NCBI RefSeq assembly: GCF_022179765.1
Contig: NZ_BPRE01000008.1
Coordinates: forward strand, 124,001 to 188,000
DNA length: 64,000 bases
Source of the DNA: Methylorubrum suomiense
GTDB taxonomy: Bacteria; Pseudomonadota; Alphaproteobacteria; Rhizobiales; Beijerinckiaceae
Direction: 5' to 3'
Position numbers and translations under genes: made by a program. Below the pieces are notes generated by a model. That model saw only the letters and a program-made list of their open reading frames with translations. It had not been told where the DNA came from and searched no databases. Positions 8,726-17,428 of this stretch are shown here, one piece after another; the stretch's first letter is position 1; each line of letters starts with the position of its first letter.

Positions 8726-9769
8726 ATGTCCGCGAGCCCCCTTCCATCTCCCCCACCGGGCCGTGCCGTCGCGCGCCGCCTCGATCCGACCGATCAGGTC
8801 GCCACGCTCCTGCTCGCCATGGGCAAGCCGGCGGCCGGTCGACTCATCAAATATTTCGAGCCGGACGAGCTGAAGCGCATCACCCGCTCCGCCTCGCAGC
8901 TCGGTGCCATCAGTCCCGCTCAGCTCGACGCGGTCATCGAGATGTTTTCCGCCGAGTTCTCGGCGGGCAACAGCCTCGTCGGCACCGCCAACGAGATCGA
9001 GAAGCTGCTCACAGGACTCCTGCCCGCCGACCAGATCGCCGAGATCCTGTCGGAGGTGCGCGGCAACGCCACCCGCACGGTCTGGGAACGGCTCGGTACG
9101 GTGCAGGAGAGCGTGCTGGCGAGCTATCTCGTCAAGGAGCATCCCCAGACGGCGGCCCTGATCCTCTCGAAGGTGAAGCCCGCCACCGCCGCCAAGGTGA
9201 TGGGTCATCTGCCCGCGCCGCTGCGCAACACGGTGATGCGGCGGATGCTGAGCTTCAAGTCGATCGTCGACGACGTGCTCCAGGGCGTCGAACGGACGCT
9301 GCACGAGGACTTCATGATCAACGGCGCCCGCAATTCCGGCGCCGACACCCACGCCAAGATGGCCGACATCATCAACAAGATGGAGCGGCATCAGATGGAC
9401 GACGTCCTCTCCAGTCTCCGCGAATCTCGCCCGAAATCCGTGGAGATCCTGAAGGGGCTGCTCTTCACCTTCGACGACATCGTCAAGCTCTCCCCCCGCG
9501 CCCGCACCACCGTGTTCGATGCCGTGCCCAACGACCGGCTCGTGCTGGCGCTCAAGGGGACCGACGCGGAGTTCCGCGGCACCGTCCTCTCCGCGCTGTC
9601 GGCGCGCGTGCGCCGCATGGTCGAGCACGAACTCAACGGGGGCGAACCGGCCGCGCAGCGCGACGTCATGGAGGCCCGGCGCTCCATCACCGACATGGTC
9701 ATGGAGATGGCCGGTCGCGGCGAGATCGAGATCAATCCGGGAGGCGAGGATGAAGCCCTCATCCGATGA
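8726..9769 (+). CDS. fliG: Flagellar motor switch protein FliG
   Basis: FliG connects the MS ring to the C ring and contacts the stator. The product of about 347 residues has the N-terminal domain (DQVATLLLAMGKPAAGRLIKYF begins it), the middle domain containing EHPQTAALILSKVKP with the FliM-binding EHPQ motif, and a C-terminal domain with the charged helix LKGTDAEFRGTVLSALSARV that touches the stator. The start at 8726 (ATG) is chosen with AGGG just upstream; GTG at 8720 is possible. It lies between fliN and flhB, probably in one transcript. Confidence 0.94.
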   Translation: MSASPLPSPPPGRAVARRLDPTDQVATLLLAMGKPAAGRLIKYFEPDELKRITRSASQLGAISPAQLDAVIEMFSAEFSAGNSLVGTANEIEKLLTGLLPADQIAEILSEVRGNATRTVWERLGTVQESVLASYLVKEHPQTAALILSKVKPATAAKVMGHLPAPLRNTVMRRMLSFKSIVDDVLQGVERTLHEDFMINGARNSGADTHAKMADIINKMERHQMDDVLSSLRESRPKSVEILKGLLFTFDDIVKLSPRARTTVFDAVPNDRLVLALKGTDAEFRGTVLSALSARVRRMVEHELNGGEPAAQRDVMEARRSITDMVMEMAGRGEIEINPGGEDEALIR

Positions 9770-9833
9770 GGGGCCTCTCGCCTATGCCGAGGCAGCCGCG
9801 CCCCTGGTTCGAAGCGCCGGGCGGATCTGAGGC

Positions 9834-10898
9834 GTGGCCGAGGACACCGACAAGGAGAGCAAGACCGAAGCCGCGACCGAGAAACGCGTGCGCGACGCGA
9901 TCGAGAAGGGCGACATTCCGTTCTCGCGCGAGGCGCCCGTCTTCGCGTCGATCCTCGGCTTCCTGCTGGCGCTCGCCTTCTTCGCCCGAGGACAGACGGC
10001 ACAGCTGGCCCAGGATCTCTCCCTGCTTCTCGACGATCCCCGGGGCTTCCGCCTGGAGAGCGGCGAGGATGCCACGATGCTGCTCAACCAAGTGGCGCTC
10101 GCGGCCGGCCGCTTTCTGTTGCCGTTCCTGTTGCTTCTCAGTGTCTGCAGCCTCGCGGCATCCCTGCTGCAGAATCTGCCGCGCCTCGTCGGCGATCGGA
10201 TCGCGCCGAAATGGTCGCGGGTCTCGCCGATGGCCGGTCTGTCGCGGATCTTCGGGCTGCAAGGTCAAGTCGAGTTCCTGAAGTCGGTCGTTAAATTCCT
10301 CTCGGTCAGTGTCGTCGCCCTCCTGCTCCTTCGCTCGGAGCGGACAAGAGCTGTCAATGCCATGTTCGTCGATCCGAGCCAGTTGCCTGAACTGATCCTG
10401 ACCGTCGCGATCCGCCTCGTCTCGGCCGTCGCCATCGCGATCATCGTCATCGTCGCGGGCGATCTGGTCTGGTCGCGGCTGCGATGGCAGCGCTCGCTGC
10501 GCATGTCGCGTCAGGACATCAAGGACGAGCACAAGCAATCGGAGGGTGACCCCAGCGTGAAGGCGCGGCTGCGCTCGCTCGCCCAGGATCGCGCCCGCAA
10601 CCAGATGCTCGCCAATGTCGATCGGGCCACGGTGGTGATCGCGAACCCGACCCACTTCGCCGTGGCCCTGCGCTACGAGCCCGCCGAGAATCCCGCCCCG
10701 CTGGTGCTGGCCAAGGGGCAGGACCTGATCGCTCTCCGGATCCGCGCGATCGCCGAAGAGAACGGCATCGCCGTGATCGAGGACAAGCCTCTCGCAAGAT
10801 CGCTGTACGAAGCTGTGCAGGTCGACCAGACGATACCCGCGGAGTTCTATCGCGCCGTGGCGCAGATCCTGTTCTTCCTCTTCGCGAGAGCCCGATGA
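9834..10898 (+). CDS. flhB: Flagellar type III export protein FlhB
   Basis: FlhB is the inner-membrane export-gate component that switches substrate class. The 354-residue product starts with GTG and has the conserved DKESKTEAATEKR N-terminus, four hydrophobic membrane segments (roughly residues 33-51, 88-110, 144-165, 182-208) and a cytoplasmic C-terminal domain with the autocleavage motif NPTH at residues 271-274. Downstream, the KGQDLIALRIRAIAEENGI and PLARSLYEAV motifs are also typical. Its stop codon overlaps the ATG of the next gene, so the two are translationally coupled. Confidence 0.96.
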   Translation: MAEDTDKESKTEAATEKRVRDAIEKGDIPFSREAPVFASILGFLLALAFFARGQTAQLAQDLSLLLDDPRGFRLESGEDATMLLNQVALAAGRFLLPFLLLLSVCSLAASLLQNLPRLVGDRIAPKWSRVSPMAGLSRIFGLQGQVEFLKSVVKFLSVSVVALLLLRSERTRAVNAMFVDPSQLPELILTVAIRLVSAVAIAIIVIVAGDLVWSRLRWQRSLRMSRQDIKDEHKQSEGDPSVKARLRSLAQDRARNQMLANVDRATVVIANPTHFAVALRYEPAENPAPLVLAKGQDLIALRIRAIAEENGIAVIEDKPLARSLYEAVQVDQTIPAEFYRAVAQILFFLFARAR

Positions 10899-11341
10899 CC
10901 TCTCAGGCCGCTCCTCTCTCGCCCGGACGGCCCGGCTTGCCATCCGGGCTCGCGGCCGCGGAGGAGATCTTCGCGCACGCGCTTCGCGACTTCATCCGCG
11001 AGTTGTGCCTCATCGATGGCGGCGTGCTGATCGGCTGGATTTGCGGCCAGCATCACGGCAACATCGCCGATATGGTGGCGTCCTCCGCCGAACTCTTCTT
11101 CAACGACTCCGTCCTGACTTACGCCGACGGTGCCGACGTGTATCTCGATTTCGGTCATTCCATGCAGGTTGTGCTGGATATGGAATTCTCGGCACAGCCT
11201 CTCACCGTATTCTTCAAGCTCGTTCTCGACGAGATGTTCGCCGGCGTCGCAATCCAGCGGGTCGTCGCCGCCGACGCGGCCGCACTCTGCCTCGACGGCT
11301 TCGCCGACATTTTGACCCGGGCTCGGCTGCGACGAGCCTGA
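10895..11341 (+). CDS. Hypothetical protein coupled to flhB
   Basis: This 148-residue protein of unknown function starts inside the flhB stop codon (ATGA overlap), so it is co-translated with the export protein. It has no signal peptide or clear membrane helix. The body alternates hydrophobic and acidic stretches (LIDGGVLIGWICGQHHGNI, TYADGADVYLDFGHSMQVVL), suggesting a compact alpha/beta domain of about 110 residues after a proline-rich lead. A role in flagellar assembly or export is inferred only from position. Codon use is like its neighbours. Confidence 0.75.
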   Translation: MTSQAAPLSPGRPGLPSGLAAAEEIFAHALRDFIRELCLIDGGVLIGWICGQHHGNIADMVASSAELFFNDSVLTYADGADVYLDFGHSMQVVLDMEFSAQPLTVFFKLVLDEMFAGVAIQRVVAADAAALCLDGFADILTRARLRRA

Positions 11342-11527
11342 GCGTGGGAATGCAACGGTCCCGCCAAAAATTAAAATATGTTATAGTCTGAATTGACCTC
11401 ATCGCCGCGCCGCGACATGGATGAAGGGCGGTCGCGAATCGGGGTTGGCGACGGCTCCCAGCCTTGAACGCCCAACCCTCCGCGACACCCGGCCGATGCC
11501 ATGGCCGGATCGAGGGATGAGCCGTCG
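11342..11527 (+). promoter_or_regulatory. AT-rich upstream region of the flagellar regulator gene
   Basis: The interval between the flhB-linked gene and ftcR contains the most A/T-rich short stretch nearby (about 11364-11393) with a -10-like TATAGT at 11382-11387. No good -35 hexamer is present at 17 bases, so an activator-dependent or alternative promoter is possible. GAGGG at 11512-11516 is a ribosome binding site placed 11 bases before the ATG at 11528. Confidence 0.4.
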
Positions 11528-12211
11528 ATGTACTTCATGGTCGATCCACGGGAATCGGTGAATGCCGGCTATAGGGCCAGTTTCGACCGGGAAGGGGTGT
11601 CGTCGTTCGGACTATTGCCCGACGAGTTCCTGAGCTGGATCGAGACCGCGTCTCAGACCGACCTCGACGCAATCCAGGGGTTCCTCCTCGGCGATTTCGA
11701 AGACCGCGCCAAATGCGCGACCTCCATCCGCCGCCATTCCCGCGCGCCGATCATCGCCCTCGCCGATCTGCGCTCCTTGGAGCTGACCGTTCAATTGCTC
11801 GATGCCGGCATCGACGACGTGCTGCCCAAGCCGGTTCATGTCCGCGAAATCCTGGCCCGCTCCGAGGCAATCTGGCGGCGAGTCAACGGAGCCTTGTCGT
11901 CACCGGCGGAGACTGCTCCGGCCCCGGATCGCCTCAGGGTGTTTCACGACGGGCGCGACCCTGAGATCGACGGAACGCCCCTGTGCCTGCCGCGACGCGA
12001 GCGCCATATCCTCGAATATCTCGTGCGCAACCGTGGGCGCCGGCTGACCAAGACGCAGGTCTTCAATGTGGTCTACGGCGTCTACAGCAACGGCGTCGAG
12101 GAAAGCGTGATCGAGGGGCATGTCAGCAAGCTTCGCAAGAAGCTCACCGAGCGTCTCGGCCACGATCCGATCGAGGCCAAGCGCTATATGGGCTACACCT
12201 ATATCGGCTGA
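11528..12211 (+). CDS. ftcR: Flagellar transcriptional regulator FtcR
   Basis: This 227-residue protein is a two-component-type response regulator lacking much of the usual acidic pocket, followed by a winged-helix DNA-binding domain. The C-terminal part RVFHDGRDPEIDGTPLCLP, then LPRRERHILEYLVRNRGRR and VIEGHVSKLRKKL, closely resembles Brucella and Sinorhizobium FtcR, which activates flagellar genes including the hook gene. VDDVLPKPVH-like DDVLPKPVHVREILAR is also shared. The start at 11528 aligns with the family N-terminus; an ATG at 11501 is possible. Convergent with the transglycosylase gene three bases away. Confidence 0.9.
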   Translation: MYFMVDPRESVNAGYRASFDREGVSSFGLLPDEFLSWIETASQTDLDAIQGFLLGDFEDRAKCATSIRRHSRAPIIALADLRSLELTVQLLDAGIDDVLPKPVHVREILARSEAIWRRVNGALSSPAETAPAPDRLRVFHDGRDPEIDGTPLCLPRRERHILEYLVRNRGRRLTKTQVFNVVYGVYSNGVEESVIEGHVSKLRKKLTERLGHDPIEAKRYMGYTYIG

Positions 12212-12214
12212 TCG

Positions 12215-12850
12215 TCAGCCGGGCTGACAGAAGGCTCGGGCGCCCGGCGTCCAATTGCCGAAGCCCGTGGCGACCATGTTGGCGATGACCCGGCAGACAT
12301 AGACCTTCTGGGCCGGGTTGTTGTGCGGGCCCGCATGGTAGCGGGCCACCGCCAGGGTCCAACTGCCCTCCCTGTCCCGCAATTCCCGGAGAAACCGCGT
12401 CGCGTAATCGACGTTCTGAGCTGGATCGATCATCGCTTCGAGCGATGCGAACTTCTCGCGGTGATAGTGGTGGTTGATCTGCATGCAGCCGAGATCCACC
12501 AGCCGCACGCCGTCGCGCTGCGCCTGACCGAGCCGCGCGATCACGTCCGCCGGACCCGAGCCGAAATAGGCTTGGCCGCCGATATTCATGGCGTAGGGCT
12601 GAAGCGAGCCGCGCTTGCCGCTCTCGGTGAGGCCGACGGCGTAGAGCATGCCGAGGGGAACCCCGTGCCGAGTGGCCGCACGCGCCATCTGCTGCTCGCA
12701 TACGTTGGAGCCCGCCTGCGCCCCGCTCTCCGGCCCGTCCGCAGCGGTCGCATGACGCGCGCCCTCCACGCTGTTCGGAAGGGCCATCGCGGCGGTGACG
12801 GCGCTACAGATACACGCCGCCGCGATCACCCGCGCGAGATGTCGTGTCAT
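12215..12850 (-). CDS. Lytic transglycosylase (SLT domain), probably flagellum-associated
   Basis: This exported 211-residue protein has a signal peptide (VIAAACICSAVTAAMA) followed by a single SLT/lysozyme-like domain: catalytic glutamate in LYAVGLTESGKRG, then VDLGCMQINHHYHREKFAS and VARYHAGPHN, as in lytic transglycosylases. These enzymes cleave the glycan strands of peptidoglycan with formation of an anhydro end. Its start overlaps the end of fliK by 47 bases, making it the last gene of a motility block. A local role in opening the wall for the flagellar rod, like SltF of Rhodobacter, is inferred from position. Confidence 0.88.
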   Translation of the reverse strand: MTRHLARVIAAACICSAVTAAMALPNSVEGARHATAADGPESGAQAGSNVCEQQMARAATRHGVPLGMLYAVGLTESGKRGSLQPYAMNIGGQAYFGSGPADVIARLGQAQRDGVRLVDLGCMQINHHYHREKFASLEAMIDPAQNVDYATRFLRELRDREGSWTLAVARYHAGPHNNPAQKVYVCRVIANMVATGFGNWTPGARAFCQPG

Positions 12851-14669
12851 GATCCTGTTCCCTGGCATGCGGGGCAGCCCCGTCCTCCTGGCGGAATGGG
12901 CGCCGGCCCGGCTGCTGGTCTGGTGCGGCGCCGCCCTGATCACGGGCCTGCCCGCCGGCCAGGCCGTTCTGCGCCGTCCCGCGCTCGGCGGTGGTCCCGG
13001 TTGCCGGATGACTGGCCTCGATGGTCAGCGATTGCGGCGCGTAGCCTGCTTCCTGCAACAGGGCGGACAGGGCGCCGCCCTCCCGGCGGAGGCGTTCGGC
13101 AGTCTCCTCGCGACCGGTGCGCAGATTCATCTCCAGGCGCCCGTCCTGAAGCCGCATCCGGACAAGCACGGTGCCGAGATCGGCCGGGTGAAGCTGCAGC
13201 GTGAGGATGCGCAGCGGTCCGGCCTCTAAGGGTATTCCGGTCCGGGCTGGGGTTGCGGGCGCAGCCGCCGGAAATTGTGCACTCACCGCATCGACGATCT
13301 GGCGCAGGGGCGAGGCCGGCATCGATGGAGCGGACGGCGCTGCCACCGTCTCCGCCGACCCGGACGAAGCCGGGATCGCCTCGGCCGTCGGCGTCGTCCC
13401 GAAGGATCGATCCGAAGCAATGGCCGGCTCCCGGCGTCCTTTTTCCGCAGCTTGAGCTGCCTCCGGGCGCTGAGCCGGGGGGATGGCATCCTGTGCGGAT
13501 GATCGCGTGTCGAAAACGGCGTCAGACCGATCCGCCGACACGTCTACCAAGTCGCCAGCCCCATTCGGAGAATCGCTCGTCGCCGGGGTTTCAGAGCCGC
13601 TTGCGGATGGAACCCCGACGGGGCTTCCGCTGGCGGGAAGGCGGGCCGAAGTGCTTGCGGATGAGGGCGTCGCCGTCTGCAAAGCTGCGACGCTTCCCAC
13701 CGCGGGCCTGTCCGCGACGGACCAATCGTCCGTCGAAGCGGCATCGCCCGTGAAATCCCGTGCATCCACCTCGCCGCGCGCGGGGGGCGAATACCCGGCG
13801 GCGCGGAGTGGACGTCCGTGACCGGCTCCGGTCTCGATGGCCACCCGGTCGGCCAATACGGCGGGTTGGGGCGAAATCTGAGGCGGGCGCTCCGATGCAG
13901 AGCCTTTGGACGCCAATGCGAGGCGGGCTTCCGTCGGATCGCCCAGGCCTGCCGAGCGTGCTCCCCGGTCGGCAACGTTGGGCACAACCGCGGCGTGCTC
14001 GTGCACGGTCCGATCGGGCACCAATCCGCGATCCGCCTGCGCCGAGAGCGCCCCGTTCGACGCGTCACCGGTACCGGTGCCGGTGGTGAATTTCGCCGCT
14101 GTGATTGGCCGATCGAGCGCGTCCGGCATCGGTGCCGACCCAATGAGACCGGCCTGGATACCGAACGCTTCTGTCTGTGGGCGGGCAGGGACGCCTGTTG
14201 CCGCTGTCGAAGGCGTGGCTTGCGCGACCTCCGCAACGGCGGCGGGTCGCACGGGGGCGAAATGTGTCTCGACGCCGACGAGGGTGATGCGCAGCTCGGG
14301 ACGCGGTGCCTCGGCGGTGGCATTCGCGTTCCCGCGTGCGACCGCCCGCTGAACGACGGCAGTCAGGGAGGCGTCCGGCGGCACCGGAGGCGTCGCCGGC
14401 ACCGGTGCGGTGAGGGCCATCAGTTCCCGCAAGTCTGCTCCGACGTTGTCGGATCCCGACACATCGCCGGTATCGGCGGGTGGGGGGGGCGGTTTCAATT
14501 CCTTCGCCTCTCCGGACACATCAGGCTCCTCGGGAGCGGAACGGGTCTCGAAAGCGTCGAGCATGGCTCCGAAATCGGGCGATGCGCGCCCTCCGGCCTC
14601 ATCGCCGGCGGGCGAACGGCCAGGGTCGGGCTTCGGACGCAGCAGGGAGAGAGGATCCAGGGAGGTCAT
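12804..14669 (-). CDS. fliK: Flagellar hook-length control protein FliK
   Basis: FliK measures hook length and triggers the FlhB substrate switch. The product is about 621 residues. Some 430 residues form a low-complexity stretch rich in Ala, Pro, Ser, Thr and Asp, as in other FliK rulers. The conserved C-terminal domain (about residues 450-560) includes PLRILTLQLHPADLGTVLVR, MRLQDGRLEMNLRTGREE and LLQEAGYAPQSLTIEA. Start is taken at 14669 (MTSLDPLS); GTG at 14687 would add six residues. Located between motC and the transglycosylase gene, which overlaps its 3' end. Confidence 0.9.
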   Translation of the reverse strand: MTSLDPLSLLRPKPDPGRSPAGDEAGGRASPDFGAMLDAFETRSAPEEPDVSGEAKELKPPPPPADTGDVSGSDNVGADLRELMALTAPVPATPPVPPDASLTAVVQRAVARGNANATAEAPRPELRITLVGVETHFAPVRPAAVAEVAQATPSTAATGVPARPQTEAFGIQAGLIGSAPMPDALDRPITAAKFTTGTGTGDASNGALSAQADRGLVPDRTVHEHAAVVPNVADRGARSAGLGDPTEARLALASKGSASERPPQISPQPAVLADRVAIETGAGHGRPLRAAGYSPPARGEVDARDFTGDAASTDDWSVADRPAVGSVAALQTATPSSASTSARLPASGSPVGVPSASGSETPATSDSPNGAGDLVDVSADRSDAVFDTRSSAQDAIPPAQRPEAAQAAEKGRREPAIASDRSFGTTPTAEAIPASSGSAETVAAPSAPSMPASPLRQIVDAVSAQFPAAAPATPARTGIPLEAGPLRILTLQLHPADLGTVLVRMRLQDGRLEMNLRTGREETAERLRREGGALSALLQEAGYAPQSLTIEASHPATGTTAERGTAQNGLAGGQARDQGGAAPDQQPGRRPFRQEDGAAPHAREQDHDTTSRAGDRGGVYL

Positions 14670-14728
14670 CACGTGGGAGCAGTCCACCGTCTGCCGAGAG
14701 GTCGGGTCCGAGTTGGGTTCTCGTGGGC

Positions 14729-16009
14729 TCAGGGGGCGAGGGCGCGTTCGGCGCGGGCCAGGGCGTCCCGGGCCCGGCCGATGGCCGGCGGTTCCGGCAC
14801 GGCCCGGCGGGGCGGGGCTTCGGTGGCCGGCGGTTCGATGACACTCGGCAGCGGGCCGCGAATCTGATTGGCGGCGGAGAGGGCGGCGTCGAGTAGCTCG
14901 AGATCGCCAGCCGCCAGGGCCGCACGGTCGAGGCCGCGCAGGGCCTCGCGGCCCTCCTCGAACCGGCCCTCGGCCACGATCAGCGCGGCCCCTTGGTAGA
15001 GTCGGGCTTGGGCAGCGGCGTGGATGTCGGACCCGGCGAGACCGGCGGCGCGCTCGGCGGCGAAGAGAGCAGTCTCCCGGCGGCCCTGTTCGAGCGCGGC
15101 CCGCGCCACCAGCAGGTAGAGGTCACGCCGGCTCTCGGGCTCGATCTCCTCGAGCATCCGCTCCAGGCTGGCGACGCGCGTCCGGTCATTGTCGAAATTG
15201 AGCCGGGTCAGGGCCGCGGCGAAGCGCTGGCGGAAATTGCCGGCATAGACCGAGCGGCGGAACCGCCGCAGATACTGGATCGACAGCGCCTCGAAGCGCG
15301 CCGCGCTTCCCCCCTGCGCCACGACAAAGATCTGGCGGCGCAACGCGCCTTCCTCGACGAGGGTCCCCGGTGCCAGCAGGCGAGCCAGGTCGAGAAGCTC
15401 CAGCGAGCGGATCGGCGCGTCGCGCACCAGCAGCGCGGATTGTGTCAGCGCGAGCTGGCCGGAAAGGCTTGCGGGCATCGTGCGGGCATCGATCCCCCCG
15501 AGCTTCGCGCGCGCGTCCTTCTCCCGGCCTTCGAGATAGGCCAAAGCGCCCTGGGCCAGCGGCGTCTCCGCCTCCGTCACCTGACCGGTCGCGAGGATGT
15601 GGCGGAGCACGCCGGGGCCGCCGCCGGCCAGACCGAAGGCGACCGCGGCACGCAGATTCGCGACGTCGGCCCAGGTCTCGGGTTCGCTCTCGATCAGCTT
15701 CCGCTCGATATGCGTGAGCAACTGGCGCTGGGCGAGATGCGCCTGGGTCGAGCCGCGGGCGATGCGATCCTGCAGGAGCTGAAGGGTTCGCACCAGTTCC
15801 ACCGGCAATCCGTGCGGCATCACCGGCAGCGGCTCGATCACGTTGGTCGGTCCCGTGGGACCGCCATGGGAATCGGCCGAAGCGGTGGCTTCGGCAGGTG
15901 GCGCGGCCTGTCCATTGTTCTCGTCCGCCGCGACGGCGGGAAAAGCGAGGCAGATGGCGAGACAGAGGGAGATGCCGATCCGTCCTGCCGGGACGCGAAG
16001 CCGGGTCAT
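14729..16009 (-). CDS. motC: Periplasmic motility protein MotC
   Basis: This 426-residue exported protein (signal peptide GRIGISLCLAICLAFPAVAA) matches rhizobial MotC: the PVELVRTLQLLQDRIARGST motif after a spacer, then helix-repeat segments such as PASLSGQLALTQSALL and LLDLARLLAPGTLVEEGALR. In Sinorhizobium MotC is required for flagellar rotation and is thought to stabilise MotB in the periplasm. The ATG overlaps the motB stop (ATGA), so the two are translationally coupled. The C-terminal tail is proline-rich. Confidence 0.9.
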   Translation of the reverse strand: MTRLRVPAGRIGISLCLAICLAFPAVAADENNGQAAPPAEATASADSHGGPTGPTNVIEPLPVMPHGLPVELVRTLQLLQDRIARGSTQAHLAQRQLLTHIERKLIESEPETWADVANLRAAVAFGLAGGGPGVLRHILATGQVTEAETPLAQGALAYLEGREKDARAKLGGIDARTMPASLSGQLALTQSALLVRDAPIRSLELLDLARLLAPGTLVEEGALRRQIFVVAQGGSAARFEALSIQYLRRFRRSVYAGNFRQRFAAALTRLNFDNDRTRVASLERMLEEIEPESRRDLYLLVARAALEQGRRETALFAAERAAGLAGSDIHAAAQARLYQGAALIVAEGRFEEGREALRGLDRAALAAGDLELLDAALSAANQIRGPLPSVIEPPATEAPPRRAVPEPPAIGRARDALARAERALAP

Positions 16010-17427
16010 TCCGGTGATCCTCGCAGCAGGATCTCGATCCGGCGGTTCTCCGCGGCCTTCAGATCGCCGGCGATACGGGGCAGGCGGTCGGCATGACCCT
16101 CCACCCGCTCGATCCGTCCGTCGTCGACGCCGCCGCGGATGAGCATGTAGGCGGCCATCTGGGCACGGGCCGAGGACAGCCGCCAATTGTCGTACGTCTC
16201 CGACTTGAAGGGTCGCCCATCGGTATGGCCGCGCACGACGATGCGGCCGGGGCGCTGGCTCAGGAGCTTGGCAATGCGCTCCAAGGCCTTCACGACCTTC
16301 GGGCTCGGTTCGGCGGAGCCGATCCCGAACATGCTGAATTGAATGGCGTCGGTGATGCTGATGAGGATGCCCTCGCCGATGCGGCGCACCTCGACATTCG
16401 GCGCAGGGCTTCCCAGAGCCAGAGGCTGCACCGCTCTGGCGATCTCGGCCTTCAGCGCCGCGACCGCCGCCGTCTCGGCTGCCTTGGCCGCGATTTCCGT
16501 CTTGGCGGGCTCGTTCATCGCAGCCGGCTTGATCTCGGGGCGACCACCCTGATCCGCATCCGGGGCGGGCATTTCGGGCAGGACGGCGGTTGCCGCTGGG
16601 ACGCTCGCCGGCGCCGGTCCTTCGGCCGGTTTCGGGTCAGCCTCCTTGGCAATGGCATCCTTCCCGGCGGACGGAGCCTCGACAGAAGCCAGTCGGACAC
16701 CCGCCAGCTTCATCGCCTCCCGCAGGCTCTGCTGCGCGGCTTCGCTCGACGGATCTTTGGCACTGTCGCGTCGATCCACCTTGGTCGCCGTCCCACCGGA
16801 CTGCGCCCTGGCGTCGAGGCGGGCCTCGGAGGGTGCGGCAACGGCGGTGTCGAGGGGGCCGGGCGCCTCGGTGCGCCGTCGCGGCAGCGCCGCCACCTGC
16901 CAGTAGAGCGGGTCGAACGGGTCGCGACCGGTCTCGCCGCCCGCCATACCGGGCCGGCCGGCTTCGAAGGCGGAGGCATCGGCACTCGCCGCTTCCAAGG
17001 CCGCATCGGCCTCCGCGGCGAGCTTGGCGAGCACGGCGTAGGGGTCCTGGAACAGGGCCGACTCGCGGCCTCGGCTACCCGGCGCACCGGCCGCATCGGG
17101 CTTGCCCCGCGCCGCCTCGCTGCTGCCTTCGCCCGTTTCGCCCCCCGTGCCTCTGCCCTCCGGGGCCTGATCGTTCGGCACGTTCTGCGGGTCGTTGAGG
17201 CCCTTGCGGTCATGCGTGACCTCCGCGAGCTTCACCGGATTGAAATACTCGGCAATGGTCTGCCTCTGCTCCTTGCTGGTCGAGTTGATCAGCCACATCA
17301 CCAGGAACAGGGCCATCATCGCCGTCATGAAATCGGCTAGGGCAATCTTCCATGCGCCCCCATGATGGCCGTCCTCTTGGTCGCCGTTGCGCTTGACGAT
17401 GACGATCTCGGGTACGCGCTCGGTCAC
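16006..17427 (-). CDS. motB: Flagellar stator protein MotB
   Basis: MotB forms the proton-conducting stator with MotA and anchors it to peptidoglycan. The 473-residue product begins at GTG and has the single membrane helix DFMTAMMALFLVMWLI with the proton-accepting Asp32. A long low-complexity linker of about 270 residues is larger than in enteric MotB but usual for rhizobia. The C-terminal OmpA-like domain includes RPGRIVVRGHTDGRPF and NWRLSSARAQMAAYML. motA is not in the window, so the two stator genes are separated. Adjacent to the fliH-like gene by one base. Confidence 0.94.
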   Translation of the reverse strand: MTERVPEIVIVKRNGDQEDGHHGGAWKIALADFMTAMMALFLVMWLINSTSKEQRQTIAEYFNPVKLAEVTHDRKGLNDPQNVPNDQAPEGRGTGGETGEGSSEAARGKPDAAGAPGSRGRESALFQDPYAVLAKLAAEADAALEAASADASAFEAGRPGMAGGETGRDPFDPLYWQVAALPRRRTEAPGPLDTAVAAPSEARLDARAQSGGTATKVDRRDSAKDPSSEAAQQSLREAMKLAGVRLASVEAPSAGKDAIAKEADPKPAEGPAPASVPAATAVLPEMPAPDADQGGRPEIKPAAMNEPAKTEIAAKAAETAAVAALKAEIARAVQPLALGSPAPNVEVRRIGEGILISITDAIQFSMFGIGSAEPSPKVVKALERIAKLLSQRPGRIVVRGHTDGRPFKSETYDNWRLSSARAQMAAYMLIRGGVDDGRIERVEGHADRLPRIAGDLKAAENRRIEILLRGSPE

Positions 17428-17428
17428 C

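Noticed and set aside
16006..17427. MotB linker as an internal repeat region of interest
   Set aside because: The long Ala/Pro/Asp-rich linker is usual for rhizobial MotB and shows no regular repeat.
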